Shown here: positions 54,940 to 64,000 of the stretch, one piece after another | Position numbering within the stretch: position 1 is the stretch's first letter | Layout of the letters: every line of letters begins with the position of its first letter | Origin: Scilla litardierei | Lineage: Eukaryota; Streptophyta; Magnoliopsida; Asparagales; Asparagaceae | Direction: 5' to 3' | Assembly: GCA_030789695.1 (NCBI GenBank) | Contig: JAULAV010008626.1 | Coordinates: 124,001 to 188,000, forward strand | DNA length: 64,000 nt | Position numbers and translations under genes: made by a program | Notes under the pieces: model-generated | What the model was told of the DNA's origin: nothing | The model's input: the letters and a program-made list of their open reading frames with translations, nothing else | The model's database searches: none

Positions 54940-57283
54940 TGTCACGCCCCGCTTCCCAAAGATGGAGGTGAGACGTGAAAAGGTCCGCACAGACGTGGAG
55001 CTGTGTAGCTGCACGCCTGATAAGCGTCAATTTAAAATTCAATGCAGGTCCCTGTAAAATGTGAACGTAACAAAATAATAATATCAAGAAAGAGAGACTG
55101 ATATTAAAATAATCCAATCTCAGAAATTGTCCACAATAATATTCAACATCCAGAAAAGCCACCAGGCTAAAGGAAAAGTCTAAAGGCCCAAAACATGGCC
55201 AACAAAACGACAACATAACAAAGTATTGGTGCTACGCACCGACAACTACAACAGTCTAAAATAAAAGGGAAAGCTCAACGAAGACACTAGGACTGGTCCT
55301 CGGTGTCCACGTACTCCTCCTCAGCAAACGCGGGTCCTGACTCGGCGTCAGCAAACACCACGTCCTCTCCAACGAACTCTGGCTCAGGATCTAACATGTG
55401 TCACCCAAAAGAGAGAGGGGCGCATGTCAGCAAGTCTAAAAGACGTGCGCAAGGAAACTGAAAGTAAACTAACAACCTAACAGTTATAATAAAATGCAAT
55501 GACATGGCAGTTAAGTATGATGCAACAGTTAAAGGAAGAGACAAGCACGCACGATTTAGCAAAGAGCTACCAAGTCACTAATTCACGATTTTCACTTATC
55601 ACGAATCACTTATCACGATTTTCACTTTGTGCTTAGAGTTTCCGTCTTTTGGCTAGAGTGGCTGATCGGGCCAACTCCTAAGCTCAAGCAACCGTTTAAC
55701 CCTACCCCTCCACGTGTATCGAGCGTTGGGATTAGCAACACACTAGCTCGCTTCTGTATCACGAGCCAGGAAGTGTATTTGGCATAGGGGTGCACCTAGC
55801 CTTGATCACTGTGTAGGAGTCAAAATCCTACTTGCCGCAGCTTACATTTTTAAGTAGCGTGTGCTACGCAATCACGATGAACAATCAATGTATGCAATGA
55901 CATGAACAGGTATTCACGTACCGTTAATTGAAATTAAACATGACATACAAGCATGATGAAGGTGACAGATCTAGCTTCGTTGTCAAGCTAGATCAAAGGG
56001 CGTCTAGGCAGCTATCCTTTCACTGCCTAGTCTCTTTTACGCTAAAACAAGGAAATGGCCCAAGGTTTGGCCTAAAACCATAAGTGGCAAGTTTCACTTG
56101 CCTAGCACCGAGGATGACGATCGCGAAGGTTCGTCCCACAATCGCTAATCTACGGGAAATGTCGCTGTTATGGAGAAACAACCATCAAAACAATAACCAT
56201 TTTTATTAGGGTTTAACAAAATCACATATGGGTTATGAGTATATTATAGGATCGAGTTATTACCGAATCGTTAGCGGAAGAACGATGCCGAGCAAGCACG
56301 GCTACGGAAGAACGATCCGGGAAACTATGGCTCAGATCTGGAAATGACGAGAAAACCTTGGAGAAATTGGGATTTGGGGTTTTGGGGGTTTTGGGGGTTG
56401 GCCGATGGCCTAGGGGAGGTGGCCGGCGCAAGGAGGGGGTGAGGGGGCTCCGGGGATGAAGGAGGAGAGCTAGGGAATGTTGGATGAGTATTGGGGAAGA
56501 AGGAGGCTCAGAAGGAAATGAAAGAAGAAAGAAAACGATCGGGGGGGTTTAAATAGGATTCGTGCGGCGGCTGGGCAAACCCTAGGTTTTCGACAGCGGT
56601 TAGTCGGTTAAAGAAGGTTGGCTGACCGACTAGTTTAAGAACTAGTCGGTCGGTCGTTCTACTGTGACCGACTAAGAGCAAGCAGCGAAAAAGGAATAAA
56701 ATCTGGGAAATTGAATTAGTCGGTCTGTGAAGGCCCGTCGACCGACTAGTTTGCAACCTAGTCGGTCGGTGAGTGTTCATTGACCGACTAACGATAAACA
56801 GTAACTTAGGTAAAAATTAATCAAAGGAACTAGTCTGAAAGCAAGTTCTGACCGACTAGTTGCGCATCTAGTCGGTCGGTGGTTGTTCTTAGACCGACTA
56901 AGAGTAAATAGTAACTCCTGAATTATTGATTCAATGAACTAGTCGGTTTGAGAGGAGTTGTCGACCGACTAGATCTCAATCTAGTCGGTTGGTTCCCCTT
57001 CTTGAACCAACTAAAGTGCACGAAAAGTGCCGAATTGAAGCGCGAAGCTTCGGGAAGATTTCTATGGCTTCTAAGATCACTCTAACTCTAAAATATGAGC
57101 GATTTGAAGTTCGTCATAAGTGACTTACTCCAAGATCAACGATTTAAGGAAGAGGCTAGAAAATCACGACGAAACGATCGAAAACGAAAGCTACGGAGAT
57201 GGAAGATCACACATAAGGAAAAAATCCACCAAAACATATATATAATATAGATAATCCAAATATATGAAAAACTAGTCGTTACA
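54940..57283 (-). repeat. E2 5' LTR
   Basis: 2344 bp. Differs from the 3' LTR by about 1% plus a 77-bp net excess at 56300-56410 that includes four G-runs (56369-56397) of G-quadruplex form. Hairpin 55968-55994 and inverted-repeat units 56590-57015. Confidence 0.92.
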
Positions 57284-57288
57284 AAAAC
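57284..57288. repeat. E2 target-site duplication, right
   Basis: aaaac; see 47839-47843. Confidence 0.7.
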
Positions 57289-57320
57289 AGTATAAACACA
57301 CTGAGAGATTTAAAATAAAC

Positions 57321-57495
57321 CTCATATGGGTAATAATGTAAACGAATATCTGACTGAGAATAATCGATAGGGTCTGAAGATGAAGGTAAACGACCCTCCG
57401 ATCACGATCAGAAGCCGACAGTCGAAATGGGTCTGAGGCAGCGTATTGATTCCAGTAACAAACATCATGGTTTGAATAACTTTTGCCTTCTCTTC
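57321..57495 (-). pseudogene. NAT transporter exon, copy 2
   Basis: Equivalent of exon 13350-13525: EEKAKVIQT-type start after an AG acceptor (ttttgtag), then the LSIILSQIFVYII region and a GT donor. E2 separates it from its duplicated downstream exons. Confidence 0.7.
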
Positions 57496-58272
57496 CTACA
57501 AAATTCAAACAAAATTCCAATAAAAACAATCAGAAACAGAGAGAAATCAACTAGAGAACCCCATTTAACTAAAAAATGCTCAACTAGAGAAACCCATTTA
57601 TCTCATAAAATGTGGTGCGTAACGTAATTTCTGTCATATATGTTGATATAGTGCATGCGTAGGACTTCCGGCACTACCTTTTTTGTCAAAAAATAACTTG
57701 AGAAAGAAAGAAGTAATTAAATAAACGAAAGTAGAGCATTAAAATTCTTCATGATTGAAAAGAAAACAAGCCAACACAATATTAATCACGAATCTGATTC
57801 GATTACATGTTAATTACGAATTTTCCAAAATCCAAATAGAAGCACATAATCGTTACCCTCACGGCATCATCCACCACAATTGATGTCCTAATCTGTAAGG
57901 ATTCAGTTTGCTTAGGAAATAAAGTCCTAAATTCCTAAATCCTAGTATATATCACCAAATGGAATTTATAACAGAAGTTAAGCCTCGCATGGGTCTTTAC
58001 GGTTACAAATAATCATACAAAGCCAACGATCGTTAATGACACGCTCTGTTTTTCATATAAGTATGAAATTAAAAATGCCAACATTTTAAACCTTTGATGA
58101 GCAGATGAACAAAGCAAAGAATTTTAAAAAATAAAATCTCCAATCTGATTCATATAAAACCTACGATTCATAGTTGTGCAATTGAAAAATCAAAACTTTT
58201 TCAGCTCTTCACCTTTTTTATCACTGCCTTGTGCTAAGGAATATTGGGAAAACAACATCTTTCCGTGTTTTT

Positions 58273-58273
<1 letters not shown>

Positions 58274-58323
<50 letters not shown>
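58274..58323. repeat. (AC)n microsatellite, copy 2
   Basis: About 24 AC units, slightly longer than in copy 1. Confidence 0.98.
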
Positions 58324-58327
<4 letters not shown>

Positions 58328-58489
58328 ATCATCAAGCAAATTCGGAATTAGGGTATGCTTCATCTGAATTTGGTGATATTGAAAGAAAATTCACTACACT
58401 CAAGCAACTTAGGAAGAACCCCTTTTGAAGAGAAAAAAGGATAGACCTTTTTTCGTTGAAGAGCGAGGAGTCAAATCCATCAACAATGA

Positions 58490-59206
58490 AGTTGGACTTG
58501 TCATTAGGCCTCTCTAATCTGCTTCACAATGAGCAAAAGCACGCCATGGCCCCACGGCTTCAAAGCAACCGAGATGCGAGAGTTAGAACTCAAAAGAGAT
58601 CGATGAAGCCCTAACCCAAAGTTTTTGTCTGCGGATGATGCTTGAGCGACGGTAATGGCAACGAAGAAGCAAAACCCTCGATCGATTGCACGAAGAGGGA
58701 AGAAAATTTCTTGGTTTCGGCGATGGTGCTTCGCGTAAGAGAGGCCACTGCACTTCGAATCGCTCAAGCTATTGACGATTGCCTTAGGAGAGTGTGAGTG
58801 TTGACGATTGCTTGAGTAGAGCGCACGAAGAGGGCTCCAGATGGGCTTGGGGGAGAGGAGATCTCGAGCTAGGGCTTGTGGGAGAGGATATCTCGAGCTA
58901 TAGCTTGTGGGAGAGGAGATCGGAGCTAGGGCGAGATTGAGAGAACGAGCAAGAGAAAGAAATGTATCTTGGGGATTCCAGATATGGCTGAGAGTTTTGA
59001 TGCTAAAGAAGAGAAACCTCTCTTCTCTATTTATAATGCCACCACCATATCTTCCATCCTGCAACCGCCCCCGGATTTTCCACAACCGACCCACGATTTC
59101 CTTAACGGCCATGTGAGACTTGGTCTCACGGTTGAGGAAAATCCTCAACCGAGTATTGGGTCGGTTACCAGTTGATTTAGCCATATCAGGCCATAACCAA
59201 CTTACA
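58490..59206 (-). repeat. Copia 3' LTR, copy 2 (low boundary uncertain)
   Basis: Starts TGTAAGTTGG at 59206 on the minus strand; TATA-like box at about 59025-59036; polypurine tract at 59207-59216. Closely similar to 14520-15263. The 261-aa ORF across it (58504-59289) is broken in copy 1 and has no known domain. Confidence 0.65.
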
Positions 59207-59373
59207 TCTCCCACTTGGCCTGAAATGGCCAAGTGCATTTTGGTCATACTCTCACTATCCGTGAGATATAGCACATGATGTAATTTCACATACTCCCACT
59301 ATCCGTGAGATATGCACATTTTATTTATCAAGTACAATCATTATTCATGAAAGTTTCCTTGACTTAGATATTT

Positions 59374-60867
59374 CTAAGTCCCCATCAAACCAACATGTTT
59401 GATAAATTTACCTGCTGGAATACCCTTTGTCAAGGGATCAGCAATCATATTACTTGTTGGATATAAGTCACATTGACTTCTTTCTTTTCCACCATATCAT
59501 GTATGTAATGATTTTGTATTTCAATATGCCTTCCTTTGGAACTGTTTGCACCACTGTGGATCAAGCTGATGGCTGCTTGATTATCACAGTACATCTCAAT
59601 TGGTCCATCCACCAAATTGAGATCCAAGTCCAATAGGAACCGTCTGATCTATACAACATGAATAGCCGCCATAGTACATGCGATATACTCAGCTTCTTGT
59701 GTGTATTTCGCTACACAACCCTGTTTCTTTCAACCCCAAGAAATAGCTGCACCACCAAAGGTGAACACATGTCCTATAGTTGACTTCTTGTCATCTTTGG
59801 CCCCTCCGAAATCTGCATCGGAGTAACCAAGAACATCAAGCGAATCTGCTTGATAAACTAACGTATGGTGCACCGTACCCTTTATATATTTCATAATCCT
59901 CTTAACAGCTTCCCAATGAGCTAGACCGGGATTACTTTGATATATACTAACCAGACTAACTGGGTACACCAAGTCGGGTCTAGTACACATCATTGCATAC
60001 ATCAAACTTCCAATGGCCCGAGCATATGGAACATTCAGCCGAATTTGTCCCTCTCCAGGAAATTGTTCTTTACTTAACGACTTCCCTATAACCAATAGTG
60101 TAGGGGCCGGATTGGAATTGTACATTCCAAATCTTTTCAATATTGTATGCAAATACTTTTCTTGGTTTAAACTTAACATTCTAGACTATCGATCTCTAAG
60201 GATCTGTATTTCAAGAACATAGGATGCGTCACCCGTGTCCCTCATCTCAAATTCACTACAAATTGATGATTTAATTCTATTCAACACTTCAATTTCATTT
60301 CCAGCGAGAAAAATATCATCCACATACAAGGATAATATCGTAAAACTGCTCCCACTTTTCAAGACATACACACAGTTATCCAATTTGTTTGCAACGAAAC
60401 CAAGTTGGATAATAGTGTTGTGAAATTTGAGATACCACTGTCTAGATGATTGTTTTAAACCATACAAAGATTTATTCAATTTATAAACTTTGTCTTCTTG
60501 TCCCTCAACCTGAAATCCTGTAGGTTGATCCATATATATAACTTCTTTCAACTCTCCGTTGAGGAATGCAGTCTTGACATCCATTTGGTAGAGTTCCAAG
60601 TTAAGATGCACAACAATCGCTAAGATTATCCTTATGGATGCAAACTTAGCCACCGGAGAATAAGTCTCTTGATAATCAATCCCTGCTTCCTGAGTAAATC
60701 CCTTTGCAACTAACCGGGCCTTGAATGTATCAAGAAACCCATCAACCCGATATTTCTTCTTTAACACCCACTTGCATCCTATGGACTTCCTCTCTTCTGG
60801 TAAGTCACTTAGCTCACATACATTGTTTCTCTCAATTGAGTCAAGCTCCATTTTCATGGCCTCAAGC
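59374..60867 (-). pseudogene. Copia pol (RT and RNase H), copy 2
   Basis: Same truncated polyprotein as copy 1, here uninterrupted by E1. RT: GCKWVLKKKYRVDGFLDTFK, DVKTAFLNGELKEVIYMDQ, SLYGLKQSSRQWYLKFH and LYVDDIFLAG. Linker: TRPDLVYPVSLVSIYQSNPG. RNase H: GYSDADFGGAKDDKKSTIG and YCDNQAAISLIHSG. Stops at about 60183 and 59730 and a frameshift near 59460 are private; the Trp-to-stop before IRRFLLDLDLNL is shared with copy 1. It lacks everything upstream of RT. Confidence 0.9.
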
Positions 60868-63800
60868 CATTTAATATAAAGATCCATATCTTATAGATAA
60901 TGTAGAAAATAGCTCGGAGCTCAAAAAATCCGCACAAATGTAAATTGGAACCGGGAGATCGCCATCTTCAACTGAAAAAAGAGAAGACAAAATTGGGCCC
61001 AAAAATCATATCATTTAATTAAAATTTCCATATCTTCAGAAAAGGTAGAAAAATAGTCACAAGCTAAGAAAAATCCGCAAAAATGTCTGTTGGAATGGGT
61101 AGATCGCTATCTTCAACTGAAAAAAAATAAGAGAAGACAAATGTAGGCTATAAAATCATATCATTTAATAAAAAGATTCTTATCTTTCATAAAAATAGAA
61201 AATAGCACCGAGCTCATAAAAATCCACAAAAATATCCGTTGGAACCGTTAGATCGCCATCTTCAACTGAAATATAGAGAAGAAAAAATTACGACAAACAT
61301 AATATCATTTAATAAAAAGATACATATAATCTAGAAAATTTAGAAAATAGCCCCGAGGTCAGAATAATACGCAAAAATGTCTCTTAGAATCGAGAGATCG
61401 TCATCTTCAACTGAAAAATAAGAGAAGACAAAATTAGACCATAAATATAGCTTGGAGCTCAGAAAAATCTATAAAAATGTCCGTTGGAACCGACATTTTT
61501 AAGAGAACAAAATTAGGCTTCATTTAATAAAAAGATACATAACATTCCAAAATAGTAGAAAATAGCTCGAGCTAAGAAAAATTCGCAAAAATGTTCGTTA
61601 GAACAGGGCGATCGACATCTTCAACTAAAAAAATTAAAGAAGAAAAAATTAGGTCAAATTATCATATTATTTAATAAAAAGATCCATAACTTCCCGAAAA
61701 TATAGAAAAATAGCCCCGAGCTCAGAAAAATCGACAAAAATGTCTATTGGAACCGGGAGATCGCCATTTTCAACTGAATAATAAGAGAAGACAAAAATTA
61801 GGTTATAAAAATCATATCATTTAATATAAAGATTCATATCATACAGAAAATGTAGAAAATAACTCGGAGCTTAGAAAAATCCATAAAAATGTCTGTTGGA
61901 AAGGGAGATCGCCATCTTCAACTGAAAAATAATAGGAGACAAAATTAGGTCAAAAATCGTATCGTTTAATAAAAATATACATATCTGCCATAAAATATAG
62001 AAAATAGCACCGAGATCAAAAAAAATCCGCACAATGTCCGTTGGAACCGGGAGATCACAAAATTCAACTAAAAAAGAGAAGATTAAATTAGGCCAAAAAA
62101 TCAAATCATATAATAAAAAGATTCATATCTTCCAGGAATGTAGAAAAAAGCCCAAAGCCAAGAAAAATCCGCAAAAATGTCCATTGGAACATGGAGATCG
62201 CCATCTTCAATGGAAAAATATGAGAAGACAAAATTAGGCTATAAAAATCTTATTATCATTTAATAAAGTTCATATCTTTAATTAAATGAAGAAAATAGAC
62301 TGGAGCTCAGAAAAATCGGTGAAAATGTCAGTTGGAACCCGGAGATAGCCATCTTCAACTGAAAAATAAGAGAAGGAAAAATTAGGATATAAAAATCATA
62401 TCATTTAATATAAAGTTTCTTATCTTTCAGAAAGTGTAGAAAATAACCATGAGCTCCGAAAAATCTGCAATATATCCGATGGAACCGGAAGATCGCCACC
62501 TTCAACTGAAAAAAATAAGAGAAGACAAAATTAGGCCAAAATATCATATCATTTAATAAAATGATACATATCTTCCAAAAAAGTGGAAAATAGCCCCGGA
62601 GCTCAGAAAAATCCGCAAAATGTCCGTTGGAACCAGGAGATCGTCATCTTCAATTGGAATATAAGAGAAGACAAAATTAGGCCAAAAATCATATCATTTA
62701 ATAAAAAGACTGCTATCTTCAACTAGAAAATAATAGAATACAAATTTAGGCTATAAAAATCATTTCAAATAATAAAAAGATCCAAATCTTTCATAAAATG
62801 TAGAAAATAGCATCAAGCTCAGAAAATGATATATAAAAATCTTATCAGTTGAAGATGGAGATATCCCGGTTACAACGGACATTTTTATAAATGAAGATAG
62901 CAATTTCCCTGTTTCGAATTTTGTCTTCTCTTAAATTTCAGTTGAAGATGGCGATTTCTCGGTTACAACAGACATTTTTGACATAATTTTGTCTTCCCTG
63001 ATATCATTTAAAATAAACGATCCATATCTTACAGAAAATGTGAAAAATAGCTTGGAGTTCAAAAAAAATCTGCAAAAATGTTTGTTGGAACCGGGAGATC
63101 GCCATCTTCTACCGACATATAAGAGAGGACAAAATAATGCCAAAAAATCATATCATTTAATAAAAAGATCACCAACATCAACCGAAAAATAAGCGAAGAC
63201 AAAATTAGGCAACCAAAATCATATCAATTAATATAAAGATACTTATCTTCCAAAAATATAAAATAGAGCCCCGAGCTCAGGAAAATAAGCAAAAATTTCT
63301 TTTGGAACCGGGGATTGCCATCTTCAACTTAAATATAAGAGAAGACAAAAATAAGCTATAAAAATCATATCATTTAATATAAATATCTATATCTTACAGA
63401 AAATGTAGAAAATTGCCCGAAGCTTAGAAAAATCCGCAAAAATGTCCGTTAGAACTGGGAGATCGCCATATTTAATGAAAAAAATAAGAGAAGAAAAAAT
63501 TAGTCCAAAAAATCATATCATTCATAAAAAGATACATATCTTCTAGAAAATGTAGAAAAATAGCCCCGAGATCAGAAAAATCCGCAAAAATGTCTGTTGG
63601 AACCAGGAGATCGTTATCCTTAACTGAAAAAAATAATAGAAGCAAAATTAGGCTAGAAAAATCATATCATTTAATAAAAAGATTTATATCTTCACTAAAA
63701 TGTAGAAAATAGCCTCGACCTCAGAAAAATCAGCAAAAATGGCTGTTGGAATCGGGAGATCGCCATATTCAATTGAAAAATAAGAGAAGACCAACTTAGG

Positions 63801-64000
63801 GTAAAAAACATGTCATTTAATAAAAAGGTACATATATTCCATAAAATTTAGAAAAAAAGCCCCGAGATCAGAAAAATCCTCAAGAAAATCTGTTGGAAAC
63901 GGGATATCACCATCTTCAACTGAAAATAAGAAAAGACAAACATAGTCTATAAAAATCATATTATTTTATAAAATGAACCACATCATCAATAAATTGTAGA
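60868..64000. repeat. Satellite array block S4
   Basis: About 21 monomers running off the right edge. Colinear first with 32137-32600, then 600-3700 (hAT removed), then 26640-27250. Contains the third inverted patch (62838-62995). Confidence 0.93.
62838..62995 (-). repeat. Third inverted satellite patch (hAT-empty allele)
   Basis: Matches the patch at 1862-3225 without the 1.2-kb hAT: it reads acatttttataaatgaag where block S1 has the element between two copies of atttttat. Confidence 0.8.

Larger units (their letters stand above)
47844..57283 (-). mobile_element. E2: Tekay/Del-type chromovirus, coding but degenerate
   Basis: 9.4 kb on the minus strand. LTRs of 2267 bp (47844-50110) and 2344 bp (54940-57283) begin TGTAACGA and end GGCGTGACA. 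Interior order is primer-site region, gag with two zinc knuckles, protease, reverse transcriptase, RNase H, integrase and a C-terminal chromodomain, then a polypurine tract. Domain order and the terminal chromodomain place it in the Tekay/Del chromovirus lineage. Three premature stops and one frameshift make it defective. Two apparent introns interrupt pol. Confidence 0.93.
57284..60867. other. Chimeric segment copy 2, right part
   Basis: Equivalent of 13310-15951 plus 25490-26460. It ends catggcctcaagc at 60867, the same point, within about 28 bp, as copy 1. 57530-58250 is intron-like AT-rich DNA with no gene. Confidence 0.88.

Noticed and set aside
47844..57283. E2 as a currently active autonomous element
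   Set aside because: Three stops, a frameshift and a Cys-to-Tyr change in the integrase zinc motif make this copy defective, although LTR similarity is high.
58504..59289. 261-residue ORF across the copia LTR in copy 2
   Set aside because: The same sequence in copy 1 is broken into two frames, it overlaps the TATA box and LTR terminus, and no domain is recognisable.
1..64000. tRNA, rRNA or microRNA genes
   Set aside because: No cloverleaf with intact A/B boxes, no rRNA landmark and no convincing long precursor hairpin apart from LTR palindromes was seen; covariance-model scans were not possible.

Overview
This window is from a flowering-plant nuclear genome and looks centromeric or pericentromeric. 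It is AT-rich and built almost entirely of one tandem satellite plus nested retrotransposons. The transposon types (Ty3/gypsy with a plant chromodomain, Ty1/copia, an Athila-like gag with an Asp-tRNA primer site, hAT and CACTA ends) and a broken plant-type nucleobase-ascorbate transporter gene support a plant. I cannot name the species. There is no rRNA, tRNA or CRISPR feature and no intact host gene.

Layout. 1-398: end of a gypsy LTR. 399-7112: satellite with a monomer near 146-147 bp, interrupted by a non-autonomous hAT element (1911-3106). 7113-12191: CACTA left end, an intron-bearing gag-like pseudogene and a truncated LTR. 12192-26487: copy 1 of a roughly 4.7 kb chimeric segment (NAT transporter exons, copia 3' LTR, copia RT/RNase H), split by a 9.5 kb non-autonomous LTR element, E1 (15952-25484). 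26487-33933: satellite. 33934-43418: LTR of a third gypsy element, E4, split by a gag-only element, E3 (35896-42701). 43419-46730: E4 internal DNA, a captured satellite island and three 545-bp tandem repeats. 46731-60867: copy 2 of the chimeric segment, split by E2 (47844-57283), a Tekay/Del-type chromovirus with gag and pol. 60868-64000: satellite.

How the parts relate. E1, E2 and E4 share LTR termini; E1 and E2 also share the leader, primer-site region and an LTR hairpin. E2 has the only coding pol (now broken by stops and a frameshift), so E2-type elements are the likely mobilisers of E1. E1 and E2 sit at different points of the two segment copies, so the segment was duplicated before they inserted. 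E3 later split E4. Satellite blocks on both sides of the insertions remain colinear with one another, which suggests a very long higher-order repeat.

The most striking observations are a 17-bp motif in each monomer that closely resembles the mammalian CENP-B box; two apparent GT-AG introns inside E2 pol; an LTR hairpin with a compensatory base-pair change; and a captured transporter gene with a duplicated exon. Coordinates of repeat boundaries were read by eye and may be off by a few bases.
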